This document shows positions 41,407 through 49,962 of a stretch of 64,000 nt of DNA, in pieces; positions within the stretch are counted from its first letter, which is position 1; each line of letters begins with the position of its first letter. The notes under the pieces were generated by a model. It was not told where the DNA came from. It worked only from the letters and a program-made list of their open reading frames with translations, and did not search any database. The position numbers and the translations under genes were made by a program. The stretch covers positions 1,364,001 through 1,428,000 of the forward strand of contig CAVSUJ010000001.1 in NCBI GenBank assembly GCA_963731205.1, written 5' to 3'. The stretch is from DATAZK01 sp963731205 (GTDB lineage Bacteria > Actinomycetota > Actinomycetes > Frankiales > Frankiaceae).

Positions 41407-42444
41407 CTAGAACACCAGCTGCTCCATGGGTGAGGAACGCTCGATCATCCCGTACGTCTCCTCACCGTCCCAGCGGTAGCGGGCGCCGCCCTGATACAGC
41501 CCCGGGAAGTTGGGCATCTCCTTGCGCAGCATGAGGTCGAACGTGGAGACGACCGTTTCCCCTTCGATACGCACCTCGCCGAGCCCGTCGGCCTCGAGCA
41601 CGACCGGCACGTCCTCACCGAGGGCCCGGATCCGCCCCAGCCAGGGGGCCTGCACCACTCGCGCGGGCACCAGGGGTCCGTCGCCGGTGAAGACGTAACC
41701 CTCGTTGTACGAAGGGGTTCCGTCAGGACGCGGCGGGTAGGCGATGTAGCCGAAGCCGCGACCACTCGGGAAGAGCGCGGACTGCCAGCAATGACCCCAG
41801 AATCCCTCGAGCTTGCGCACTCCCTGACGTCTGATCCGCAGGCCCGTCCCGGTGAAGTCGTGACGCTCGCCGCCGACCCGGACGCTGCCGGTCGCGCGGA
41901 AGAGTTGCTCGTAGCGCGGGCCGCCCATGAAGCCGCCCTCGACGGCGGTCTTCAGCTTGTCCGCCGCCTCGCCGGACAGCGCACCCTGTATCCACGGCGG
42001 AGCGGCCATGTGCGCCTCGACGTCGAACTCGATCGGCACCCGCGGGCCCTCGCCCGATGCCCGAACGAGCGCATCTGTGGACGTCTCGATGGCCTCGCCC
42101 GCGTACGACATGGTCCAGGTGCGGAACGGTTCGACGCACCGGAAGTGCAGCGGACCGGTGCCGAGCACGGTCGGCTTTCCTTCCGGTCCTTCCGGCGCCC
42201 AGGACTTGCCCGTCTCACGCAACCGGTAGACGCGGCCGTCGGGAAAAGCGACGTTCACCTGATAGTCGTGGGAGTCCCAGTTGCCGGCATACGCCTCGAT
42301 CCCCACCCGCGGGAGACCGACGGCGCCGCGGTCGTCGCTGACCCAAAAGCTCATGGAGTCGCGCATTTCCGGGTCTTGCGGGCGCGAACTGAACGTCTCC
42401 TCCCGATCGTCCGGAAGCCCGCCGGTGAGATCGATCATGACCAT
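41407..42444 (-). CDS. Lipocalin-like (CrtC/AttH-type fold) hypothetical protein
   Basis: A 345-residue soluble protein with many aromatic residues (EAYAGNWDSHDYQVNVAFPD, then FWGHCWQSALFP and GYIAYPPRPDG). The pattern of paired beta-rich halves resembles the hydroxysqualene/CrtC/AttH or DUF7064-like beta-barrel family found near steroid and terpenoid catabolic genes. It starts within the end of the sulfotransferase gene (10-bp overlap) and lies 43 bp before the BVMO gene, so it belongs to that operon. It may bind or modify the same hydrophobic substrate. Family assignment is tentative. Confidence 0.65.
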   Translation of the reverse strand: MVMIDLTGGLPDDREETFSSRPQDPEMRDSMSFWVSDDRGAVGLPRVGIEAYAGNWDSHDYQVNVAFPDGRVYRLRETGKSWAPEGPEGKPTVLGTGPLHFRCVEPFRTWTMSYAGEAIETSTDALVRASGEGPRVPIEFDVEAHMAAPPWIQGALSGEAADKLKTAVEGGFMGGPRYEQLFRATGSVRVGGERHDFTGTGLRIRRQGVRKLEGFWGHCWQSALFPSGRGFGYIAYPPRPDGTPSYNEGYVFTGDGPLVPARVVQAPWLGRIRALGEDVPVVLEADGLGEVRIEGETVVSTFDLMLRKEMPNFPGLYQGGARYRWDGEETYGMIERSSPMEQLVF

Positions 42445-43547
42445 TTCTCCATTCGGCCCACGTACTCGGCAAACGACGGCCTCATCGCATCGAGGTCCAA
42501 GGCGAAGCGCTCCGGATCATTGATGTCGGCGGGTTCGCGACTCTCGGTGTTATGGGCCCACCAGCCGCGCATCCCGGCGGCGAATTGCTCGGTGACGGTC
42601 GCACCGAGCCACTCGTACAACCCCATCACCGCACCAACCGGGTCGGCCTGCATCGCCTGGAAGCCGATGTCGTAGAAGCGATGGTCGGCGCCGCCGTCGC
42701 GAAAAGCCAGCGCCCGCCGCATTCCCAGCGACCAGTGCTCGACATTCAGCCGGCCCAGATACGCGAGGTCGACGGAATCGGTGAAGCTGCCGACGATGTC
42801 GGCATAGACAGCAGTGACGGACGGAATGACTTCCGTGGGATCGCGATGGGTCATGACGAACCGGGCATCAGGAAACACGGCGTCGAGCTGATCCAGAAAC
42901 AGCAGATGCGTCGGGCATTTCAGCCGCCACGGCCTCGCCGGGTATCCCCACTGCAGGAGCTTGAGCACGCGTCGCTCGTACGCGTAGGTCGTGACGAGAT
43001 CGGCGTCCACCAGCCAGTCCGAGTAGCTCGGGATCTGCGCGAAGGCCTGGAAAATATGGGATTTGAAGTCCAATGCCATGAGATCCTGGCATTCGATGGG
43101 TCCGGTCACCGATGACGGCACGTGGCTTCTGGTGCCCACCTGCTCCGTCTCACCGATGCGCGGATCGCGGCCCTTGACGGTCGACGGCGGCGGGCACGGA
43201 TGTGAGGCCTCGTATTGCAGCAGCGAGCGCGCCTGCGGATCCTGCGCCAGCAGGAATGACAGGGCCGTCGATCCGGTACGCGGGAGGCCGACTCCGATGA
43301 GCGCCTGACCGAGCTCGACTTCGGCGATCTCGGGATGGCGCCGGTACCAGTCCTCGATCTGCAACCGCTGACTCAGGTGGCCGACGATCCTCGGATACAG
43401 AAAGCCTTCACCGGCCGCGTTGAGCCGGGCTTCAGCGGTGGCCGAACGCACCAGGACCTCGAGTCCCTCGCGGAAGGAGTCGTCCCCGAAGTCGTGCAGG
43501 CCGGTCTGCGTGGACGCCGCTTCGAGCAGGTCGGCCGGCACGGGCAT
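42435..43547 (-). CDS. Sulfotransferase family protein (PAPS-binding P-loop)
   Basis: A 370-residue protein. The 5'-phosphosulfate-binding loop is LIGVGLPRTGSTALSFLLAQ and the 3'-phosphate region is RFVMTHRDPTEVIPSVTAVY, both typical of the sulfotransferase superfamily. A His near HSLGMRRALA-like segments cannot be assigned firmly. Members of this actinobacterial branch (StfX-like) transfer a sulfo group or, in some cases, act otherwise. It is the first gene of the BVMO operon and is preceded by a TetR gene 75 bp upstream. Confidence 0.87.
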   Translation of the reverse strand: MPVPADLLEAASTQTGLHDFGDDSFREGLEVLVRSATAEARLNAAGEGFLYPRIVGHLSQRLQIEDWYRRHPEIAEVELGQALIGVGLPRTGSTALSFLLAQDPQARSLLQYEASHPCPPPSTVKGRDPRIGETEQVGTRSHVPSSVTGPIECQDLMALDFKSHIFQAFAQIPSYSDWLVDADLVTTYAYERRVLKLLQWGYPARPWRLKCPTHLLFLDQLDAVFPDARFVMTHRDPTEVIPSVTAVYADIVGSFTDSVDLAYLGRLNVEHWSLGMRRALAFRDGGADHRFYDIGFQAMQADPVGAVMGLYEWLGATVTEQFAAGMRGWWAHNTESREPADINDPERFALDLDAMRPSFAEYVGRMEKWS

Positions 43548-43622
43548 GTTGGTGTCCCTTGTGACGTCTCTGTCGAGGGAGGCGAGATGGTGACAGCACG
43601 CTGCCGCTAATTGAGCGGGCTG

Positions 43623-44219
43623 TCAACCCTGCTGCGGCGGCGGTGTGGTCAACCGATCGATGGCCCACCGGAGCACGCCGACCGCGTCGTCCGGGCTCAT
43701 CCCCCACGCCGAGACGAGCCGGTCATACGAAGGCACGCCCCACAGCACGTCCAGCACCGCCGCCAAGGTGCGTTGCTGCTGAGGTGCCAGGTCCGGCTTG
43801 GACTCGGCAACGGCACGCAGCAGCGCCTCGCGCCGGTCCTGGTCGACCGCGACAAACGTGGGATCGTCGGGCGGGCTCGTCACGTCGGAAACGGCAAACC
43901 CGCCGAGGGAGCGGAACATCCGGCCGGCGACCTCACCGACGTCACCCAAGGTCAGCTGCGCATAGTCGACGCCGGCCTCCTCACCGAGCCGGGCCATGAT
44001 CGCGTCGCGCAGCTCGCGCTCGTTGGGAAAGTGCCGGTAGACCGTGCGTTCCCCCACTCCGGCACGCTGCGCCACCGCGCGAAAGGTCAGACCGCTCCAG
44101 TCCCAGCTGTCGAAGCTCCTGACCAGTTCGACGCCGGCCACCACGATGCGTTCACGCGTGTGGTCAGCCTGCTGCCGGCGGACCGGGCTGACGTAGCGGC
44201 GAGGACGGGCAGCATCCAT
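43623..44219 (-). CDS. TetR family regulator of the BVMO operon
   Basis: A 198-residue repressor. The helix-turn-helix is GLTFRAVAQRAGVGERTVYR with HFPNERELRDAIMARLGEEA. ATG 44219 follows GGGAGG; the longer open frame upstream is Arg-rich and without a site. It precedes the sulfotransferase/BVMO operon on the same strand, so it is the likely regulator of it, and may be part of the same transcript. No operator could be picked out by eye in the 75-bp gap. Confidence 0.9.
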   Translation of the reverse strand: MDAARPRRYVSPVRRQQADHTRERIVVAGVELVRSFDSWDWSGLTFRAVAQRAGVGERTVYRHFPNERELRDAIMARLGEEAGVDYAQLTLGDVGEVAGRMFRSLGGFAVSDVTSPPDDPTFVAVDQDRREALLRAVAESKPDLAPQQQRTLAAVLDVLWGVPSYDRLVSAWGMSPDDAVGVLRWAIDRLTTPPPQQG

Positions 44220-44281
44220 CGGCCCAGTCCTCCCTGCAGTCGACGTCCTCGACAAGCTACGACGCCGCCCGAGGAGGCGTG

Positions 44282-45145
44282 CTACGCGTCCCGTCGAGAC
44301 AGCACGACGGCTCCGGCCACCAGCGCGACCACCGCGTACAACGCGGTCACACCTAGCCCCGCCCACGGCGACAGCTGGTTGCTGTCGAAGTTCGACGTCT
44401 GCAGGATCTGCGTGCCGGCATTCAGCGGCAGGTACTTGGAGACGTCGGTGGAGTAGGGCGTCGGCAGCGCATTGGCGAGCAGCGGCAACACCAGCACGAT
44501 GCCGAACACCGCCGCAATCGCACCCGCCGTATTGCGGAGCAGAAAGCCGAGGCCGACCGCGAGCAAGCCGATCAGCGTCAGGTAGAGCCCGGCCCCGATG
44601 ATGGCCCGCACCGCATCATGCGTGCTCAAACTCGCCTGCAAATGCGTGCTTTTCAGCGCCTGCTGGCCGAGCACGAAGGCCGCGAATGCCGCCACCTCGG
44701 TGAGGATCAGCGCCGTGACGCCGAAGACCAGGGCCTTGGCGATGAGCACGGGACGGCGATGTGGCACGGCGGCGATCGAGGAGCGAATCATGCCGGTGCT
44801 GTATTCGCCGGTGATGACGAGCACGCCGAGCACCCCGATGGCGAGCTGGGCCAGGAACACCCCGCGCAGGCTCACCAAGGTCGGGTCGAGCGCGAGCCGA
44901 TCCAGCCCGCCGCCCGGTCCGGGACCGCGGATGACTTGAGCTTGGTCCTGGTTGAAGCGGTGGGCCCGCAGGGCACTGAAGAGGACTCCTAGGCCGACCA
45001 CGAGGAGGACCGTCACGAACAGGCTCCACCACGTGGAGCGCAACGTTCGCAGCTTGATCCACTCGGAACGGATCACACCCAGCTGGGTGACCTTTCCGGA
45101 ACCCAGGTTCGACGGACGTGACGCCACTGTCGCCGGGGCGGTCAC
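44282..45145 (-). CDS. ABC-2 type transporter permease
   Basis: A 287-residue membrane protein with about six hydrophobic helices: RSTWWSLFVTVLLVVGLGVL, LAQLAIGVLGVLVITGEYST, then KALVFGVTALILTEVAAFAA and AVFGIVLVLPLLANALP, with VRAIIGAGLYLTLIGLLAVG. The ITGEYSTGMIRSS segment is typical of ABC-2 permeases of the actinobacterial multidrug or lantibiotic type. Its GTG overlaps the TGA of the ATPase gene (GTGA). It pairs with the ATPase as a heterodimer or homodimer exporter; substrate unknown. Confidence 0.9.
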   Translation of the reverse strand: MTAPATVASRPSNLGSGKVTQLGVIRSEWIKLRTLRSTWWSLFVTVLLVVGLGVLFSALRAHRFNQDQAQVIRGPGPGGGLDRLALDPTLVSLRGVFLAQLAIGVLGVLVITGEYSTGMIRSSIAAVPHRRPVLIAKALVFGVTALILTEVAAFAAFVLGQQALKSTHLQASLSTHDAVRAIIGAGLYLTLIGLLAVGLGFLLRNTAGAIAAVFGIVLVLPLLANALPTPYSTDVSKYLPLNAGTQILQTSNFDSNQLSPWAGLGVTALYAVVALVAGAVVLSRRDA

Positions 45146-46053
45146 AGCGCGCCGCCGCCGTGGAATTCGACGGAATCGCGGGTGATCTCCATGAACGCCT
45201 CTTCCAGAGTCGCCTGCACCGGCGTGAGTTCGATCAGCGGGATGCCTTCACGTGCGGCCAGCAGGCCCACCGCTTCACTGTCCATTCCGCTCACCTGCAG
45301 CGTCTCGGCGCGCACCAGTTCGACGTGATGTCCCGGTCCGGCCAACAGCTGCGCCAGCCGGTCGGTCTCCTTCGCGCGGACGACGACAACCCCGCTCGAG
45401 CTGCGGTGAATGAGCTCGGCGACACTGCCCGACGCGATCAGCCGGCCGCGTCCCACCACGATCAACTCGCTTGCCGTCACTGCCATCTCGCTCATGAGAT
45501 GCGAGGAGACGAAGACCGTCCGGCCTTCTGCCGCAAGGGATTTGAGCAGGTTGCGGATCCACAGGATCCCCTCGGGATCCAGGCCGTTGACCGGCTCATC
45601 GAGCAGCAGCGTTCCGGGATCACCGAGCAGCGCCGAAGCAATCCCCAGCCGCTGGCCCATGCCGAGTGAGAAGCCGCCGGCCCGCTTGCTGCCGACCTCG
45701 TCGAGCCCCACCAGCCCCAACATGTCATCGACCCGGGACTTCGGAATTGCGTTGGTGGCGGCCATCGCGAGCAGGTGCGCACGCGCCGATCGCCCGGTGT
45801 GTACGGCACGCGCCTCCAGCAGCGCTCCGACCTCACGCAACGGGGCCGGAAGATCCCGGTAGGCCTTGCCGTTGATGAGCGACCCGCCGCCATTGGGTCG
45901 ATCCAACCCGAGCAGCAGGCGCATCGTCGTCGACTTTCCGGCGCCGTTGGGGCCGAGAAAACCGGTCACGACACCGGGCCGCACCACAAAACTCAAGTCG
46001 TCGACAGCGGTCTTCCCGCCGTAGCGTTTCGTCAGGCCCTGAGCTTCGATCAT
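45142..46053 (-). CDS. ABC transporter ATP-binding protein
   Basis: A 303-residue nucleotide-binding subunit. Walker A GPNGAGKST, signature FSLGMGQRLGIASALL, Walker B LLLDEPVNGLDPEG and the switch SSHLMSE are complete. The C-terminal 80 residues after the ATPase domain are typical of the DrrA-type ABC-2 ATPases. It is coupled with the permease gene and the two form an exporter. No regulator is adjacent. Confidence 0.93.
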   Translation of the reverse strand: MIEAQGLTKRYGGKTAVDDLSFVVRPGVVTGFLGPNGAGKSTTMRLLLGLDRPNGGGSLINGKAYRDLPAPLREVGALLEARAVHTGRSARAHLLAMAATNAIPKSRVDDMLGLVGLDEVGSKRAGGFSLGMGQRLGIASALLGDPGTLLLDEPVNGLDPEGILWIRNLLKSLAAEGRTVFVSSHLMSEMAVTASELIVVGRGRLIASGSVAELIHRSSSGVVVVRAKETDRLAQLLAGPGHHVELVRAETLQVSGMDSEAVGLLAAREGIPLIELTPVQATLEEAFMEITRDSVEFHGGGAL

Positions 46054-46222
46054 CCCGGGCCGCGCGAACCAGAAACGATCAGTACCGTCATGCCGAGCAC
46101 CCTAGCCGCAACACATGTCATACAGCGGCGTCGCGCTTTCTCCTGAAACGCGTTGCCCGACGGCATCGATCAGGCCAGCTCAATCGGCCATTCGGGCGGT
46201 GGCGGCCGGCGGCCGTGGCACC

Positions 46223-46921
46223 TCAGTCGAGCAAGGCCGCGCCGTACCAGAGCTCGCCGGCCGGCGTCAGATGAACTCCGTCTGACAGCCGCACCAGCAC
46301 CGGCGGCCCGGCCGGATACGCCGGCCGAGTGGCCGTGAACACGTGACCTGGGGTGAGCCCGTCGTCGGCGCGGGTGTTGATCCTCATGTGCAACTCGGCA
46401 CCCACGCGCTTGTACATCGCGACCAGCTCCGCATTGCCGTTGAACGGATACCAGCCGGTGGGCAGGTTGTGCATCGCCGGCGGGATCACGAGCGTGATCG
46501 CCACCCGCGGGAAGATGGCCCTCATCTCGCGTAGCGACTGCTCGTAGAGCGCGGTCGCCCCGGCCGCCCCGCCCGTGCGAAAGGCTTCCGCTGCGCACGA
46601 CGCCGTGTTGCCGGTGAAGGCCAGCACCACACGCTGGGGATGGAGCGCTACTTCGTCGTAGGCGGCGCGGTCGGTCCAGTCGCACATCGCGGTCCCGCCC
46701 CGGGCGCGAAACACGACGTGCTCGCCATCCCCGTGATGCAGCGAACGCGCATCGGATTCGGACTGCACGGTGAGGCTGTCGCCGTAGACGATGACGATCG
46801 GACGCCCTCTCGGCGCCAGCAGCCAGGACATGAACACGAGCAGGACGAGCGCCGCCATCACCGCCGCCGGCACGACGCGGGCACGGGCATCCGCGCCATC
46901 GACCCCAGACATCCGCCCCAT
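46223..46921 (-). CDS. Membrane-anchored SGNH/GDSL hydrolase-like protein
   Basis: A 232-residue protein with one N-terminal membrane helix (RVVPAAVMAALVLLVFMSWLL) followed by a SGNH hydrolase domain: block I IVYGDSLTV (Ser), a weak block III FTGNTASC and block V LSDGVHLTPAG (Asp/His). It faces outside and probably acts as an esterase or acyltransferase on cell-wall or lipid substrates. The start GTG or ATG at 46921 leaves a short N-terminal tail. It ends 26-30 bp downstream of the HD-GYP gene on the same strand. Confidence 0.78.
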   Translation of the reverse strand: MGRMSGVDGADARARVVPAAVMAALVLLVFMSWLLAPRGRPIVIVYGDSLTVQSESDARSLHHGDGEHVVFRARGGTAMCDWTDRAAYDEVALHPQRVVLAFTGNTASCAAEAFRTGGAAGATALYEQSLREMRAIFPRVAITLVIPPAMHNLPTGWYPFNGNAELVAMYKRVGAELHMRINTRADDGLTPGHVFTATRPAYPAGPPVLVRLSDGVHLTPAGELWYGAALLD

Positions 46922-46952
46922 TGTCGCCGATGCGGCAGACGCGAGCCTGACG

Positions 46953-49853
46953 TCAGATCACGAAGAACGTCCGCGACGAAACCGGTCCGGCCACCCCGTC
47001 GATCACCGCGCGCACCGCAAACGTGTCGGTGGAGAGCAGACCACCGATCGTCACCGGACTCGTGCAGGCGCTGAACGCCGCGCCGTTGATGCTGCACTCG
47101 AACGTCGACCCCGGGGTGTCGCTCACAAAAGTGAAGGTCACGCTGAGGGCGAGCTGGCTCGAGCCGTCGGCCGGCCCGGAGGTGATCGTCGCGACCGGCG
47201 GCGAAAGGACATTCCAGCTGTAGCTGGCGTTGTCGCTGCCGCTCACGTTCGTGGCGTAGATGGTGAGGTTGTGGGAGCCGACGGCCAAACCGGAGGCCGA
47301 CCACGGGTTCGAGCAGGCCGAGGCCGGTGCTCCGTCCAGGCTGCAGGTCACGGTGGCCGACGGATCGGAGACGGTGAACGCGACCGTGGCATCCGGGGAG
47401 TAGCCGGAGCCGGGCGGCCCGGAGAGCACGGTGATGGACGGCGCCGGCGGCTGGACGGTCCAGCTGTAGGAATCCGACCCCGAACCGCCGGCATTCGACG
47501 CATCGATCACGACGGTGTGCAGACCCGGCGCAAGACCCGACGCCGACCACGGACTCGTACACGCGGCAGCCGGCCCACCATCAAGACTGCACGTCACCGT
47601 CGCCGCCGGATCCGACACCGTGAACGGCACCGACGCCGACGTCGACGACGTCGAGGACGGCGGACCACCCGTCACCGTCACCACCGGAGCCGGCGGCAAC
47701 ACCGTCCAGCTGTAGGAATCCGACCCCGAACCGCCGGCATTCGACGCATCGACCTCGACGGTGTGCAGACCCGGCGCAAGACCCGACGCCGACCACGGAC
47801 TCGTACACGCGGCAGCCGGCCCACCATCAAGACTGCACGTCACCGTCGCCGCCGGATCCGACACCGTGAACGGCACCGACGCCGACGTCGACGACGTCGA
47901 GGACGGCGGACCACCCGTCACCGTCACCACCGGAGCCGGCGGCAACACCGTCCAGCTGTAGAAGTCCGAGCCCGAGCCGCCGGCGTTCGACGCGTCGATC
48001 CACACCAGATGCGGTCCAGGCGCCAGGCCCGTCACGGTGAACGGGCTCGTGCACGGTGTCGCGGGGCCACCGTCGAAGGCGCAGGTGACCGTCGCCGCCG
48101 GATCCGACACCGTGAACGGCACCGTCGCGTCGGTCGCGGACGTCATCGCCCCGGGCCCGCTCGTGACAGCCACGACCGGAGCCGGCGGGAGGACGGTCCA
48201 GCTGTACAGGTCCTGACCCGAACCGCCGTCGTTGGTCGCGTTGATCACGACCGTATGCACGCCCGGCGCCAGGCCGGTGACGGAGAACGGGCTTGCGCAC
48301 GGCGTCGCCGGGCCCCCGTCCAGGCTGCAGGTCACCGTCGCCGCCGGATCCGAGACCGTGAACGGCACCGTGGCGTCAGTGGACGACGTCGACGAGCTCG
48401 GCCCACCACTCACGTGGACGGCCGGCGCTACGGGCGCGGGAGGGGGCGGCGTCGGTGTCTGGGTCGGGGTGGGCGTCGGTGTCGGGGTGGGTGTCGGGGT
48501 CGGGGTGGGGGTGGGCGTCGGGGTCGGCGTCGGGGTAGGCATGGGTGTCGGGGTCGACGGCGGCGGGGCAAGCCAGCCGGTGGGAGCGGATGAGGAGGGC
48601 GCCGAAGCCGGAATCACCACAGCACCCTCGACGGTCGCCGCGGGCTTGGGTGCGATCCGGTGCGTGGGGCTCGGGGTGGGCGTGAACGAGGGGCTGGGCC
48701 GCGCCGGCGAACCGATGGGGGTCGGCTTGGTCGCGCTCAGCGTCGCGTGCGTCGCGGCGGCCGAGGTCGGCCCACCCGTCGCCACCACCACCACGCCGGC
48801 GGCAGCTGCCACGGCCGGACCACCGGCGCTGGCCACAGTCGTCGCCGCGTCGCGCAGCGCACCGAGGAAGGGCAGTTGAACGAGGAAGGAGAGCGGGCCG
48901 GTCGCCCACAGCAGGCGCGGGAGCGAGATCGCCAGGAACGCCCGCACCGTCACGGGATCGAAGTGCGTATTGGCACAGCGAGTCAGTTCCTCGCGCGCCT
49001 TGAGGGTCGACATGGGGCGCTTGTACGACCGGGCCGCGGTCATGACCTCGTAGGCGTCGACGACCGCGATCATCCGGCCGGCCCGGGAGATGTCTGATCC
49101 GCTGAGCCCAGCGGGATAGCCGGTGCCGTCGAAGCGCTCATGGTGCTCGGCGATGGCGCGGCCCCACTCCCCCAGCCATCCGAGCAGCGAGGCCGCCGCC
49201 CGCGCGCCCTCCTCCGGATGGGCGCGCAGGATCGCCCACTCCCGGTCCGACGGCTTGCCGGCCTTGTTCAGGATCGCCGGATCGACCGTCAGCTTCCCGA
49301 TGTCGTGCAGCAGCGACGCCCACCGCAAACGGTCCTGGTCCTCACGGTTCAGCCGCATCTGCTGGGCGAGGAGGTCGGCGTAGACCCGTACGCGCTCGGC
49401 GTGACCGCGGGTGCGCTTGTCATGGCTGGCGAGGGCGGCCAGCAACGAAAGGATGCTGGCTGCTGCTCCGACAGCGGTGCCGCTCCGCTTTCCGGCGAGC
49501 TGGTCGAGCTTCTGCTTCGAGGTCGCCTGCCGCGCGACCTTGAAACGCGAAGGCGCCTGGTCGGGGAACAGGAGGCTGAGCTTGAGCAGTGTGGTCATGG
49601 GCAGCAGCCGGCGGGCACCCCGCTCGGCGAGCATCGCCGCGGCAAGGGCGACGCCGACGACGACCGCGCGGTAGGCCCACCGGGTCCCGCCCGTCGACGG
49701 CGGTAGCAAGGTGCTGACCACCCAGGCGGCGACGAGCGAGCACAGGATCGGGATCGAGACGACGGCAGCCTTCAGTACGCCCGCCAGGACGGGCCTGGCT
49801 TGCCACCGATTCTGGTCCTCAGAATCGTCGTGATCTTGCTCGCGCGGCGCCAC
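46953..49853 (-). CDS. HD-GYP phosphodiesterase fused to extracellular Ig-like repeats
   Basis: About 966 residues from GTG 49853 (GGGGG upstream); ATG 49964 is a longer option overlapping the divergent gene's start. Two membrane helices (about 22-50 and 60-76) precede a full HD-GYP domain: LLHDIGKL (183-190) and HHERFDGTGYP (237-247), so c-di-GMP hydrolysis to GMP/pGpG in the cytoplasm is expected. A third hydrophobic segment (about 340-361) follows, then a Ser/Thr/Pro-rich linker with a long Thr-Pro run, and six beta-rich repeats of about 82 residues beginning like VSGGPSSSTSSTDATVPF and ending SYSWTV, each with two cysteines. The repeats would lie outside the cell, making a receptor-like architecture. 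Confidence 0.85.
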   Translation of the reverse strand: MAPREQDHDDSEDQNRWQARPVLAGVLKAAVVSIPILCSLVAAWVVSTLLPPSTGGTRWAYRAVVVGVALAAAMLAERGARRLLPMTTLLKLSLLFPDQAPSRFKVARQATSKQKLDQLAGKRSGTAVGAAASILSLLAALASHDKRTRGHAERVRVYADLLAQQMRLNREDQDRLRWASLLHDIGKLTVDPAILNKAGKPSDREWAILRAHPEEGARAAASLLGWLGEWGRAIAEHHERFDGTGYPAGLSGSDISRAGRMIAVVDAYEVMTAARSYKRPMSTLKAREELTRCANTHFDPVTVRAFLAISLPRLLWATGPLSFLVQLPFLGALRDAATTVASAGGPAVAAAAGVVVVATGGPTSAAATHATLSATKPTPIGSPARPSPSFTPTPSPTHRIAPKPAATVEGAVVIPASAPSSSAPTGWLAPPPSTPTPMPTPTPTPTPTPTPTPTPTPTPTPTPTQTPTPPPPAPVAPAVHVSGGPSSSTSSTDATVPFTVSDPAATVTCSLDGGPATPCASPFSVTGLAPGVHTVVINATNDGGSGQDLYSWTVLPPAPVVAVTSGPGAMTSATDATVPFTVSDPAATVTCAFDGGPATPCTSPFTVTGLAPGPHLVWIDASNAGGSGSDFYSWTVLPPAPVVTVTGGPPSSTSSTSASVPFTVSDPAATVTCSLDGGPAAACTSPWSASGLAPGLHTVEVDASNAGGSGSDSYSWTVLPPAPVVTVTGGPPSSTSSTSASVPFTVSDPAATVTCSLDGGPAAACTSPWSASGLAPGLHTVVIDASNAGGSGSDSYSWTVQPPAPSITVLSGPPGSGYSPDATVAFTVSDPSATVTCSLDGAPASACSNPWSASGLAVGSHNLTIYATNVSGSDNASYSWNVLSPPVATITSGPADGSSQLALSVTFTFVSDTPGSTFECSINGAAFSACTSPVTIGGLLSTDTFAVRAVIDGVAGPVSSRTFFVI
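47461..47952 (-). repeat. Two near-identical 246-bp tandem repeats
   Basis: The unit starting at 47461 repeats at 47707 and more loosely at 47953, with exact 246-bp spacing (82 codons). Copies 1 and 2 differ at only a few bases (for example GATCAC versus GACCTC near 47506 and 47752), suggesting a recent duplication. Confidence 0.85.
48450..48560 (-). repeat. Low-complexity Thr-Pro linker repeat
   Basis: GGGTGTCGG/GGGCGTCGG-type short repeats encode the long Thr-Pro run between the membrane part and Ig-like repeats of the HD-GYP protein; it is liable to slippage. Confidence 0.85.
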
Positions 49854-49903
49854 CGCATACCCCCAATACACGCGAATAAGTGCATCGACGGGACTTAAGG
49901 ACC

Positions 49904-49930
49904 GCTTTAGTTGATCCTTTTCGCTAAAGC
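49904..49930. promoter_or_regulatory. Inverted repeat in the divergent HD-GYP promoter region
   Basis: GCTTTAG (49904-49910) and CTAAAGC (49924-49930) are perfect inverted 7-mers with a 13-base spacer, in an AT-richer gap between the HD-GYP start and the divergent orphan gene. Could be an operator or hairpin. Confidence 0.4.
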
Positions 49931-49962
49931 TGAGCAGCTGCCCGTCCGAACACGCCTTTGAC

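Noticed and set aside
47461..48560. CRISPR array
   Set aside because: The repeats are coding, 246 bp long or short Thr-Pro codon runs, without unique spacers.
46791..48593. A long plus-strand open frame opposite the Ig-like repeats of the HD-GYP gene
   Set aside because: It is Arg/His-rich low complexity and mirrors the repeats; GC-rich third positions keep the opposite strand open.
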